Assembly (NCBI GenBank): GCA_001595945.1
Contig: LSSI01000012.1
Span: forward strand, 1 to 34,440
DNA from: Thermoplasmatales archaeon SM1-50
GTDB lineage: Archaea > Thermoplasmatota > E2 > DHVEG-1
Length of the DNA: 34,440 nucleotides
Reading direction: 5' to 3'
Shown: positions 7,480 to 15,855 of the stretch, one piece after another
How the letters are laid out: every line of letters starts with the position of its first letter
How positions within the stretch are numbered: the first letter of the stretch is position 1
Program-made: the position numbers and the translations under genes
The notes under the pieces: generated by a model
The model's database searches: none
What the model was told of the DNA's origin: nothing
What the model saw: only the letters and a program-made list of their open reading frames with translations

Positions 7480-9873
7480 TTATTTTTTTACCTTATCAAG
7501 AATTACAAGTATAAAAGCAGGGAGAAATATAATTGCTGCAATTAAACACAGAATTAAACCTAAAACTGGAACTTGACCAAGAGATCTCATACCAGGATGC
7601 TCTGCAATTAAAAAAGACGAAAATGCAAGGCAGGTTGTAGCGGTTGTTAGAAATACAGCTTTTCCTGTATTTTGTACAACCCAAGTTATTGATCCTTTTC
7701 CTTCCTCTTTGTACCTATGCAATATATGTATTCCGTCATCAATTCCTATCCCAATAACTAAAGGAATCATCATAATTGATGTCATATTCAAGTCTATTCC
7801 AAGAGGACCACTTAGACCAAGTAACCCAATTATTCCAAAAGCGACAGGGATTAAAGCAAGAAGAGCATAAATCGGAGTTTTTTTTCTAAAACCTATAAAG
7901 ACTATGACAAGAATTGGAATGCTTGCAAATATTGTGACTTTAATTACATCATCACCCATCATATCAACAAGCTTTGGAACTATTATAGCCCGTCCAACAA
8001 TATTTGGATTTACTTCTTCCAACTCATCGATTAATTCTTTTCTATATTCTTCATTCCAAATATTTCCCCATGCAGCCATACGTATAAGAAACAAGTCTAC
8101 CTCTGAGTCACTATATACCCAGTTTTTCAATACATCATCAGGTAGATTTTCCCAACTTATTTCATCAACATTAAACCAAGAAATTTCTGAAAATTCTGGA
8201 TGAACTATTTTTACATTTTTAAATAGCTCTAAAACACTTTCTTGATTTTGAGGTAGATAGTTCAGAATTGATTCAACTTGCATAATTTCAGGGTTTTTTT
8301 CAAACAAAGCTACTTGATTTACTAATTCATCATATGAATTAGTGATACATAAAAGATAATCTTCTGTATAGTTGAAATTTTCTTTTACTTTTTCAAGTTG
8401 TTTATATGCAGGTACAGACTTCGGTTGAAGTTTTTGCATATCTCCTTCCATTTCAACATTAGTTGCAGAATAGGTTAAAAATATTCCAAGGATAATAAAT
8501 ATTATTATAAGAATAATTGAAAATCTTGAAGAAACCCTTCCTATTGATCCAAGTATATTAAATCTAGCTCTATTATGAATTTTTGACCTAAGTTTTCCAT
8601 ATCTAACCCTGATTGTAACTAGGGCAGGAAGTATAAATAATACACAGATAAGAGTAACAATTAAACCGATTGCAAGAACTGCTCCCATCTCATGCATTCC
8701 CTTGATTTTACTAAACATAAGCGCGCCAAATGCTGTTGCAGTTGTAAGAGTACCAAGAATTATAAATGCTTTTTGAATGTCATCAGATACTTTCATTTCC
8801 TCTATAAAACGTGTGAGTAAGTGAATACAAAAATCAATTCCTAAACCCATTAAAAGAACTGCAAAAACCGCAGACATTATACTTAATGAACCATATATCA
8901 AATAAATAAACCCAGCTGTAATAATTATTCCACTTATAAGAGGAATAAGCGCAAGGGCTGGTAGTGAAAGACTTCTAAAAGAGACAAATAATAATAGCAA
9001 GATAAGAATAAATGTCACAACAAAGGCTTTAGCCATATCATCCATTGCCATCTGATCCCCTTCATAATCCATTACAACCATACTTCCGGTATAACCAACT
9101 TCAAGAGTGTCATATGAAGATTTAGAATCCTTCACTTTTGTAATACTATTTTTAACAGTTTCAATTACATCGACTCTAATTTCCATATTGTCAATTGCAA
9201 CATTTAAAATCAAATTCAATAGGTAAATATTTCCATCTTCTGACACAAAATAAGAAGTTTGATTAATTGTATTCATCAATAAAGTATAATTTTCTTGAAC
9301 CGATTCAGTAGATGCTTCAGAATCAAGTAAGAAATATAAATATTCCTCAGGGAGATATAAAATAGTTTGATTACCAGCAAAGTTATTACTCTGACTATAT
9401 TTAATATCTTTGTAATATGAATATTTTTCAAGTTCTAAACTTAAATCTTCTAAATAACCAATTGCTGTTTCTTCATTACTATTTGCTGCATCCACAACAA
9501 CTGTTACTAACTCTTGTTCACCAAACAATTCTGAAATTTCAGTAAACTTTTGAATCTCATCAGGCATATCTTCTCCAATTATACCTGTCATACTGGAATC
9601 GATTGCAAGTTGAGATGTTGGAATTAAAAAAAGAAATGTAATAACTAAAAAAATTAGTAAAGTCTTTCCAGGATGACTAACTGAAAAATTTATTATTTTT
9701 CCTAAAAATTTTTTATTTTCATTTTCTTTTATATTTATAGGAAATTCAAAAAATCCTCTGAAATCGCATTTTGAACAAACAACCTCTTTTTTCTCACCAG
9801 GGACTCCTTGAATATTTAGTATTTCCCCACATTTGGGACATTTAATAATTTGGTTTTTCTTTTTTCCATTCAT
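7480..9873 (-). CDS. RND-superfamily exporter (MMPL-like) with N-terminal zinc ribbon
   Basis: 797 residues in two similar halves, each a membrane helix, a large extracellular loop and five helices. The conserved helix-4 motifs are MGLGIDFCIHLLTRF (about residue 343) and GIGIDDGIHILHRYKEE (about 709), whose Asp residues relay protons in RND pumps. This single-chain, two-repeat form is the archaeal MMPL/hopanoid-exporter-like type, often linked to lipid or hydrophobic-molecule export. Unusually, it begins with a cytoplasmic zinc ribbon, C12-P-K-C15 ... C33-S-K-C36, before the first helix. The gene is divergent from an HTH_10 regulator, with about 106 bp between starts and a TATA element (GATATAAATATATG) about 27 bp upstream of the ATG, which suggests a leaderless mRNA. 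The substrate is unknown; nearby UbiA genes hint at isoprenoid lipids. Confidence 0.9.
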   Translation of the reverse strand: MNGKKKNQIIKCPKCGEILNIQGVPGEKKEVVCSKCDFRGFFEFPINIKENENKKFLGKIINFSVSHPGKTLLIFLVITFLFLIPTSQLAIDSSMTGIIGEDMPDEIQKFTEISELFGEQELVTVVVDAANSNEETAIGYLEDLSLELEKYSYYKDIKYSQSNNFAGNQTILYLPEEYLYFLLDSEASTESVQENYTLLMNTINQTSYFVSEDGNIYLLNLILNVAIDNMEIRVDVIETVKNSITKVKDSKSSYDTLEVGYTGSMVVMDYEGDQMAMDDMAKAFVVTFILILLLLFVSFRSLSLPALALIPLISGIIITAGFIYLIYGSLSIMSAVFAVLLMGLGIDFCIHLLTRFIEEMKVSDDIQKAFIILGTLTTATAFGALMFSKIKGMHEMGAVLAIGLIVTLICVLFILPALVTIRVRYGKLRSKIHNRARFNILGSIGRVSSRFSIILIIIFIILGIFLTYSATNVEMEGDMQKLQPKSVPAYKQLEKVKENFNYTEDYLLCITNSYDELVNQVALFEKNPEIMQVESILNYLPQNQESVLELFKNVKIVHPEFSEISWFNVDEISWENLPDDVLKNWVYSDSEVDLFLIRMAAWGNIWNEEYRKELIDELEEVNPNIVGRAIIVPKLVDMMGDDVIKVTIFASIPILVIVFIGFRKKTPIYALLALIPVAFGIIGLLGLSGPLGIDLNMTSIMMIPLVIGIGIDDGIHILHRYKEEGKGSITWVVQNTGKAVFLTTATTCLAFSSFLIAEHPGMRSLGQVPVLGLILCLIAAIIFLPAFILVILDKVKK

Positions 9874-9979
9874 ACGATTTCACACTCTTTTTATCATATA
9901 TTTATATCATTGAGAAATAATTATAATTAGTGCCGTTTATATATGGTAATTTATATACTCAAATAGTATATGGTATGAT
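9874..9979. promoter_or_regulatory. Divergent promoters and operator-like palindrome for exporter and regulator
   Basis: For the regulator, TTTATATAC (about 9949-9957) sits close to 27 bp before the ATG at 9980, so transcription should begin at or next to the start codon. For the exporter on the minus strand, ATATAAATATATG lies the same distance from 9873. The inverted repeat ATATACT-caaat-AGTATAT (9953-9971) overlaps the regulator TATA/start region. It is well placed for autorepression or for control of both genes by the 9980 gene product. Confidence 0.55.
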
Positions 9980-10648
9980 ATGAGAAAAGCAATTATAGAA
10001 ATCGAATTTTCTAATCAAGTAAAAGAAATTGTAAAAATTGATACAATATTATCCAAAGTGGAATCAATTGAACTTATAGAAATTCTAAAAATAGATTTTG
10101 AAAAAGGATTAAAAGTTGTTTTATCAAATATTTATATGAAGGGACAGTATACAATAGATGATATTGATCTATCTGATATAGCAGAAATAATAACAATTTT
10201 AAAAATAGATGGAAACAAATATACATGTTTGATAAAAGGTCAACCTCCTTTTTCAAAATATAAAGGTTTAAAAGACTTATCAAAAAAATTTGATTTAAAC
10301 ATCATTTGGACAATACCATCAATATTATCTAACGAAAAAATGGTTATCAGTGTAATTGGTACAAACGCAGAACTGCAAAAATTCTTAAAAGCGATAAAGC
10401 TAGCAGGAAATATTAAAAAAATTAGCTTCCAGAAAACCAATTTTGAATGGCAGAGTGTGCTATTATGCTTAACAGAAAAACAAAGAGAGGTAATAATTGA
10501 AGCGAAAAATATGGGATTTTATAGCTATCCACGTAAAATTGATACAGGTAAATTAGCGCAAAAAATTGGAATTAGTAAGTCTACAGTAATTGAGCATTTA
10601 AGGAAAGCTGAATCGAGGATCATTAACAACGTTTTTGCTGGATATTGA
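9980..10648 (+). CDS. HTH_10 (bacterio-opsin activator-like) transcription regulator
   Basis: 222 residues. The C-terminal part is the archaeal Bat-type helix-turn-helix: LTEKQREVIIEAKNMGFYSYPRKID-TGKLAQKIGISKSTVIEHLRKAESRI (about 165-217), with LTxKQxExLxxAxxxGYYxxPR as family signature. The N-terminal 160 residues are a predicted ligand- or partner-sensing domain without recognisable cofactor motifs. It is divergent from the RND exporter and the palindrome between them suggests it regulates that gene and itself. Probably leaderless. Very AT-rich codon use (many AAA, ATA), like the exporter and the UbiA at 6035. Confidence 0.88.
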   Translation: MRKAIIEIEFSNQVKEIVKIDTILSKVESIELIEILKIDFEKGLKVVLSNIYMKGQYTIDDIDLSDIAEIITILKIDGNKYTCLIKGQPPFSKYKGLKDLSKKFDLNIIWTIPSILSNEKMVISVIGTNAELQKFLKAIKLAGNIKKISFQKTNFEWQSVLLCLTEKQREVIIEAKNMGFYSYPRKIDTGKLAQKIGISKSTVIEHLRKAESRIINNVFAGY

Positions 10649-10662
10649 TTATTAATATAAGG

Positions 10663-10696
10663 ATTTTATGAGAGAAACCATAAAATGTTTTTTATA
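10663..10696 (+). terminator. Hairpin plus T-rich tract after the HTH_10 gene
   Basis: ATTTTATG (10663-10670) and CATAAAAT (10679-10686) form a perfect 8-bp stem with an 8-base loop, followed by GTTTTTTATAT. It lies 14 bp after the regulator stop codon. In archaea the T-rich tract alone can terminate; the hairpin is weak, as it is AT-rich. Confidence 0.5.
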
Positions 10697-10832
10697 TACT
10701 TTTATATTTTGATTTTACATGGGAAAAAACGTATAAAATGGTCACAAATAACGACCGAAGATTGATTCGATAAACTATAAAAATGTAAAAGATCCAACAG
10801 AAATAAATCATATTTTTATGGCAGAAAATTGG

Positions 10833-10856
10833 GGGGTCAAATCCCGGTGCCGGCGT
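10833..10856 (+). repeat. Imperfect copy of the tRNA-Arg 3' end (possible attachment-site remnant)
   Basis: 24 bases align with 7317-7340, the T arm and 3' acceptor strand of the tRNA-Arg plus one base beyond, with 21 matches. Shared blocks include AATCCCGGTGC and GGCGT; differences are at the third T-loop region and one acceptor position (C for G). No 5' half of a tRNA precedes it. Archaeal integrative elements insert at tRNA 3' ends and leave such a copy at the far side, so the 3.5 kb between may be an old insertion (RND exporter and regulator). No integrase is present between the two copies. It could instead be the tail of a different decayed tRNA whose acceptor was GCCGGCA. Confidence 0.5.
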
Positions 10857-10872
10857 ATTAAATAAATGTTAT

Positions 10873-11019
10873 ATGCCCATAGATGCCGGCATCCCATCTG
10901 AAGCTGAACTGAACATAAGACTGTATCAACATCCTCAACTAAAGGTATAGACGCATTCAGATTCAGAGACACTGGTTCAGTTCGTTCAGAAAATCTTCAG
11001 AAAAAAACTGTCAAATTGA
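10873..11019 (+). pseudogene. Possible decayed small ORF with one internal TAG
   Basis: From ATG 10873 the frame reads MPIDAGIPSEAELNIRLYQ then HPQLKV, a TAG at 10948-10950, then THSDSETLVQFVQKIFRKKL to a TGA at 11017-11019. The composition looks protein-like (charged and hydrophobic residues alternate, no low complexity) but the two parts are short and no family is recognised. It lies between the tRNA-end repeat and the zinc-finger ORF, so it may be part of the same inserted or decayed segment. Confidence 0.25.
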
Positions 11020-11059
11020 CAATGACATTTTAAATAAATATTTTTCATACTTGTAGGCT

Positions 11060-11224
11060 ATGGTGAGGAATGACGTACACTACAACTGTCCGTGTTGCGA
11101 CAAAGAAGATGCAGGGAACCTCAGATGGAAAAATATTGGACGTCATGTAAAGAAAGACCACCCGTTGAAATGGGTTGAAGTAGGAGACGTGCAGGCAAAA
11201 GCAATCATAACAGTAGATTTCTGA
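11060..11224 (+). CDS. C2H2 zinc-finger microprotein
   Basis: 54 residues, too short for usual ORF cut-offs. The protein has YNCPCCDKEDAGNLRWKN followed by IGRHVKKDHP: C10 and C13 (C-P-C-C) and H29, H34 (H-x4-H) give a classical C2H2 spacing of 15 residues between the pairs. Single-finger proteins of this size are frequent in archaeal viruses, plasmids and integrated elements, and also occur as chromosomal regulators. Codons are more balanced (GAC, CAC, CTC, GTG) than in the AT-rich exporter and regulator before it. TGAGG is not upstream but within the ORF, and no clear ribosome binding site is seen. DNA binding is inferred from the fold only. Confidence 0.65.
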   Translation: MVRNDVHYNCPCCDKEDAGNLRWKNIGRHVKKDHPLKWVEVGDVQAKAIITVDF

Positions 11225-11329
11225 TTTAAATATTTGTCCATTTGTTCGTTTATTTATCTTCTATATTTGAATATTAATAGAAAACTTTATATTCCACTTC
11301 TTCATTATTAAACCAAGGGAGACATAAAA

Positions 11330-12793
11330 ATGAAACGAAAACTGATAAGCATAGTAGTATGTATGCTGATGTTTGCTGCAATTCCAGCATTACAAGGAAT
11401 GCAGCATACCGAGGTAAATGAAACAACTATCGTGAGTGCTCAAACAGGAGTCACGAGACAACCTGGAACAATTCTCATTGATTTCGACGCCCAGACCGCC
11501 CATACAGAAACTGGTAGCCTTGGAGTTGAATGGGTTCCTCCGTACTTCTGGTCCACCTGCAGAGGATTAGTAAACCCAACACATATGATTTTTAAATGGG
11601 ATATAAACGGGAGTCTCATTGCAAGTTACCCTCAACCTGCTCAAACCAGTTCATGGGGAATGCGAGATATGGCCTACGATGGAACCTACCTCTATGCAGG
11701 AAGTGAAAATGGATTCTGGCAAATTGATCCAGCAACTGGAGCTACCACGTTGATGTTTTCAAGTATTTCTCCGATGACAATTATCAGAGCATTAGCATGG
11801 GTGCCCACTGAAAATATGTTCTACACAGGGAGCTTTAGCCTTGGTTGGTTTAAATTCACTGCAGATGGAACTACAATTACTCCAGTAGCAAACCCTGGTT
11901 TAGCTGGTGTCTACGGTATGGCCTATGATGATATAAATGACACGATCTGGGTCTTTGACCAAGCTCCAGCAGCACCAAACCGCTGCACATTCGCAGAATA
12001 CGATTACCATACTGGAACATTAACTGGAAATACATGGCTTGTCCCGATGTTAACAGGATCAACTGATCAGGTCGCTGGAGGAAACTGCTACATGACCGAT
12101 TGCATTACAAATAAAGCAACATTAGGTGGTTTGTCCCAGGGGACACCAGTGGACCGGATATTTGTCATGGAGCTTGGGGATGTAACGACTAATTCACCGC
12201 CAGTTACTCCTGCAGCACCAACTGGACCAAGCACTGGTTTCGTTGGCGTTTCGTACGATTTCACTGCACAAACCGATGATCCTGAACTAGACGACATCTA
12301 TTACTGGTTTGACTGGGATGATGGAACCAACAGTGGATGGCTAGGACCATTTGCATCTGGTACAGCAACAACAGCATCGAAAACATGGACTGCGGCAGAT
12401 ACTTACAACGTTACAGTGAAAGCAAAAGATACACTTGGTGCTGAAAGCGGTTTTTCACCAGCGCACGTGATAACAATCGCTGTAGGACCAACCCTTGAGA
12501 TTGGAAATATCACCGGTGGATTATTCAAAATCAAAGCCATTATTAAAAACACTGGCGGTGGAGCAGCAAACAACATCAACTGGAGCATAAAATTAAACGG
12601 TGGATTCATACTATTAGGCAAAGAAACAACTGGGACCATCGTAGCCATTAATGGTGGTGACGAACGAGAAATAACCTCAAAAGCTATTATTGGTCTAGGA
12701 AAAACAGTGGTGACCGTTAGCGCAGCATGCCCAGAAAGCTCAGCGACAAAGGATGTAAACGCAACAGTGCTACTGTTCTTCATCAAAATCTAA
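11330..12793 (+). CDS. Secreted beta-propeller/PKD protein with C-terminal CARDB-like domain
   Basis: 487 residues. Signal peptide about 1-25 (KRK then a hydrophobic stretch). Residues about 45-280 contain repeats of the form MRDMAYDGTYLYAG, IRALAWVPTENMFYTG, VYGMAYDDINDTIWVFD, which look like blades of a beta propeller with Trp/Tyr-Asp turns. A PKD-like domain follows (about 289-381; YYWFDWDDG, SGWLGPF, VTVKAKDTLGAES). The last 100 residues (LEIGNITGGLFKIKAIIKNTG...) are CARDB-like and end in VLLFFIKI, resembling the small secreted protein at 18201. No catalytic motif is visible; likely a surface binding or adhesion protein. GGGAGA before the ATG is a good ribosome binding site. A terminator follows directly. 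Confidence 0.8.
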   Translation: MKRKLISIVVCMLMFAAIPALQGMQHTEVNETTIVSAQTGVTRQPGTILIDFDAQTAHTETGSLGVEWVPPYFWSTCRGLVNPTHMIFKWDINGSLIASYPQPAQTSSWGMRDMAYDGTYLYAGSENGFWQIDPATGATTLMFSSISPMTIIRALAWVPTENMFYTGSFSLGWFKFTADGTTITPVANPGLAGVYGMAYDDINDTIWVFDQAPAAPNRCTFAEYDYHTGTLTGNTWLVPMLTGSTDQVAGGNCYMTDCITNKATLGGLSQGTPVDRIFVMELGDVTTNSPPVTPAAPTGPSTGFVGVSYDFTAQTDDPELDDIYYWFDWDDGTNSGWLGPFASGTATTASKTWTAADTYNVTVKAKDTLGAESGFSPAHVITIAVGPTLEIGNITGGLFKIKAIIKNTGGGAANNINWSIKLNGGFILLGKETTGTIVAINGGDEREITSKAIIGLGKTVVTVSAACPESSATKDVNATVLLFFIKI

Positions 12794-12803
12794 AAAAACC
12801 AAT

Positions 12804-12868
12804 TGGTAGATTATCTACCACCACCTGTGATGACCTAAATCAGGTCATTACCTCTCTTTTTTTTATTT
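12804..12868 (+). terminator. Two stacked hairpins and T tract after the PKD gene
   Basis: TGGTAGA-TTA-TCTACCA (12804-12820) and ATGACCT-AAATC-AGGTCAT (12830-12848) are two perfect 7-bp inverted repeats, followed by CTCTCTTTTTTTT. They begin 10 bp after the stop codon, so this is a clear 3' end signal. From here to 13124 I see nothing further. Confidence 0.7.
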
Positions 12869-13124
12869 AACCTTCGAATAAGAATAAGAATTCCTCAAAT
12901 TTATATTTGAAGATGAATTGCATTAACTTCTTTCTCTTAAATAAATTATTTACTAGTGGAAAGGTTCTGCTATTTTTAGTCAGTGATTTGAAAAACCTTC
13001 CAAAAGCACCTCCTCTGTAAATTTGATTAGTAGTAGCTATATTCTAAAGTTGGCATATTTACCTTCTTAAATAAAACGCTAAGCATAGATACACAAAGTT
13101 TGCGGATAAGAAGAATTATGTGAT

Positions 13125-13662
13125 ATGCGACGAGATTATTTAAACAACATGATTGAAAAAGAAAGATCCCTTTGGATAAGTCATGTCTAATTTTATTAAT
13201 ATCATCATGAATCTCTGACTAATGATGAGCATCTTAAAAACATTACAAGTATTAAGGGTGATTTCCTCTAAAAAATGTCGAATGACAATCATTCTATTAA
13301 TATCGATATACAAAATCAAGTCTTTCTATAGTCCAAGAAAATATTTTAGGGTGCCGACGACGCAAAAACAGAACCTATATTTGAATTTTTTAGGAATCAA
13401 TAATATAAAAAAGAATCTCATGATAAAACACCAATTTTTGTCTCTACCTAAGCATCGCCTAACTAAAGCAGAGTAATTATAATTAAAAAAAAAGATTATT
13501 TCGTTAATATTTTTTAATTAACAATGATACACTATCTTTGAACCTCATATTAATGTTGATGAACATCTCACGGAACCATTAGAAAATATAAATACAATGA
13601 ATAAGACAACCTAATTTTATTTAAATAATATCTCGAAAAGAATGAAAAAAATGAAAGAGTAA
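13125..13662 (+). pseudogene. Heavily decayed gene of unknown family
   Basis: From ATG 13125 one frame reads as convincing protein through about eight stop codons: MRRDYLNNMIEKERSLWIS, then HESLTNDEHLKNITSIKGDF, KMSNDNHSINIDIQNQVF, GADDAKTEPIFEFFRNQ and more. At about 13530 the protein-like frame shifts and reads IFEPHINVDEHLTEPLENIN, then MNKTT, a stop, and ISKRMKKMKE to 13662. Several stops sit where Gln, Glu or Lys codons would give a smooth sequence (TAA/TAG from CAA/GAA/CAG), as expected of an old pseudogene. I do not recognise the family. A different-frame ORF at 13222-13476 overlapping it looks spurious. Confidence 0.5.
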
Positions 13663-13745
13663 TAACATCTTTGATGAGTTATTCTCCTGCTTGTCAATTA
13701 CCTAGTATACTTTCTTGTTGAAGTGTTTTCTTTGGATCAATTCCT

Positions 13746-15764
13746 TTATTTTAACAATTTAAGATTTTGAAGGAAATGTAAGAGATTTGAAAGTAATTGA
13801 GAAAGCAAGAAACGCACCGGTGTGGTTTTGCTTGTCGGCATGGTGATTGGTAAAGGATCTGACCAGGGACTTTCAGCGCCAAAGGTGTCCTTTGCTTTTA
13901 CTTTAATACTATACTCTCCTTTTTCACTCCATGATTTTTGGGCACTTGCCTGTGCTCCCGAGGTAAAAGGTCCTAACCACTCAGATTGCGTACCATCTCC
14001 CCAATCCCACAGATAATAGAGCATGTCACCATCGAGATCAGTGGTGCTGGTTCGATAAAGGTACAGTGAACCAGGTTTTCCAGAGGTAGGCCCGCTGGGT
14101 TTCTCTGGTTTATTGGGTGCCTCATTTTCTGGGATCACTGCAACATGGATGATGGGACTGTACCACCAAGTCTGCCCAAAGATTTCCTCGGTCCCATCCG
14201 TCCCATGTAATATTTCATAGTAGGAATCATTTGTACGTTCTTTTAGTAATCTTAAATATGGATTATTACCATAGATATCTGGTCGAAGTACATTTTGGTA
14301 GACCTGATCAACTTGTGCTATTGCAACAAAATAATATTCACCTGGTGTGGTAAGGACTATACTTTCTTGATAGGTCACTCCTGTTGTCTGTCCATTTAAT
14401 GCATTATCCCAGCCAGTTCCACCAAGATAATCACCACTATGTTCATCATAATCTGGGGTCGTGTACGTCCATGTCTGGGTAGGATCAGGGTTGTTTCCAT
14501 ATTGTATGTAGGTATGGTCAACAACCATGCTTCCATTCACCTGCCAGGTGAAGTTAACTGGTGTATTTGTGTATACTACAGTATGATGTTCAACGGTCCC
14601 CGGCTGCCAGCGGAGATACGGTTGTGCAATATCAGTGTGATGTAAGATAATACGACGTATTTCTGCCCCATAGCGATGCACAGTGTCATTTCCAAACGTT
14701 GATTCAGAAGGGTTTTTTGTTACAGACATTTCAGGGGAAAGCCAGAGTACGCCTGCGCCTGGGTATGGTCCGTAATCGACATAGGGGTCTTCCACAGGGT
14801 TTTTGACAGTATCAGCCCCGTATGCCCAGGGGCATATTCCTCCTGGGGCCTCATATCCAACCGTATCAGGGATAGTCCCTATGCTATTTTGATTAAGATT
14901 TCCCCCGTAGTCTCCGATATAATCACCAAGTCGTAAGGAGGATGTATCGAAAAAGTAGAAATCTGGGGGTGCATGGCTATAGGATGTTCCTGTGATAGGG
15001 CTAGTTCCATAGATGCTATCATGATTTGAGGACCAGGGATAAAGCAACATTCTGACGCCACCATGAAAATCGCATCCTGTTCGAATTGTGTGGTTATTAA
15101 GAAATTTAACAAGGGTTTTCCCATTAACGCTTGCCCAAATACCCCCTGTTGGAGATCCAGGGCCATCATAATCAGATTCTCTGTTAAGATCCCAGTTGTT
15201 TCCATCATACCGCTGGGGTCCATGATCAAATCCATAGGGGTTATGTGAAACCTCAAGGTAGATCTCCCTATGATCGATTAGCCATCGTAGCCAGTCTTTG
15301 GAATATTCTTGACATGGTTCATCGGTAAACGCCATACGCATAAGCCAATCAGTAAACCAAAACATGCCGATCGTCCCAACGGTTTCATCACCATGAGGAC
15401 CACCAAGGAAAAGAACCTCTGGTTTATGTAACCCTAATGACTCATTTGTGATTCGTACATAATAAAGGTCATACCCCCCTGTTACTGTACCTGTGTTGTA
15501 TAACTCGTTGGCTTTAATCACCTCAATATAATCTGGATAGCTTGTTTCTAATGCTTTATACCAGTTGACAAGCTGTGCATAGTTAGTTGGCTTTGTATAC
15601 CAACTTGGACCAAACATAGGTAGTTCTTCGGTTTCTTGGTTGTTCTGTTTACCGAGAACCTCGTTTGGTAGTTCATTCGAATATGCATAAATTGGTTGAA
15701 CGGTGGTAAGAAGCAACATGCACACCAATCCAACAAAAATGACGTTTGACAGGTTTTTCTTCAT
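13746..15764 (-). CDS. Secreted M14-family zinc carboxypeptidase with PKD domain
   Basis: 672 residues. Signal peptide about 1-27 (LSNVIFVGLVCMLLLTTVQPIYA). The M14 catalytic domain shows the zinc ligands H124-x-x-E127 (GGPHGDETVG) and H234 (CDFHGG), the DLNR substrate motif (192-195), and a probable catalytic Glu345 (WLSPEMS). A PKD domain follows at about 548-638 (YYLWDWGDG, SEWLGPF, IKVKAKDTFGAES). The last about 28 residues after ITMP form an amphipathic Leu-rich tail, a feature shared with the C25 protease at 27978. The enzyme should trim C-terminal residues from peptides outside the cell, with the PKD as a surface or substrate-binding module. The loop between M14 halves is long, so the exact subfamily is uncertain. 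Confidence 0.9.
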   Translation of the reverse strand: MKKNLSNVIFVGLVCMLLLTTVQPIYAYSNELPNEVLGKQNNQETEELPMFGPSWYTKPTNYAQLVNWYKALETSYPDYIEVIKANELYNTGTVTGGYDLYYVRITNESLGLHKPEVLFLGGPHGDETVGTIGMFWFTDWLMRMAFTDEPCQEYSKDWLRWLIDHREIYLEVSHNPYGFDHGPQRYDGNNWDLNRESDYDGPGSPTGGIWASVNGKTLVKFLNNHTIRTGCDFHGGVRMLLYPWSSNHDSIYGTSPITGTSYSHAPPDFYFFDTSSLRLGDYIGDYGGNLNQNSIGTIPDTVGYEAPGGICPWAYGADTVKNPVEDPYVDYGPYPGAGVLWLSPEMSVTKNPSESTFGNDTVHRYGAEIRRIILHHTDIAQPYLRWQPGTVEHHTVVYTNTPVNFTWQVNGSMVVDHTYIQYGNNPDPTQTWTYTTPDYDEHSGDYLGGTGWDNALNGQTTGVTYQESIVLTTPGEYYFVAIAQVDQVYQNVLRPDIYGNNPYLRLLKERTNDSYYEILHGTDGTEEIFGQTWWYSPIIHVAVIPENEAPNKPEKPSGPTSGKPGSLYLYRTSTTDLDGDMLYYLWDWGDGTQSEWLGPFTSGAQASAQKSWSEKGEYSIKVKAKDTFGAESPWSDPLPITMPTSKTTPVRFLLSQLLSNLLHFLQNLKLLK

Positions 15765-15855
15765 AGGACCCCTATTTCTTATTATTGTATCTTCTGATAT
15801 AAAACTTTCTATATAGTCCCCCCCAATCTAATCGTATTGGTAATCATTTGTTCTT

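Noticed and set aside
12403-12786. 127-codon frame antisense to the PKD gene
   Set aside because: The plus-strand protein has a signal peptide and recognisable domains; the antisense frame shows none.
13222-13476. Open frame of 84 codons on the plus strand
   Set aside because: It overlaps the decayed gene in a different frame; the other frame has far better protein character, and this one is basic and low in Asp/Glu/Gly, typical of a shadow.
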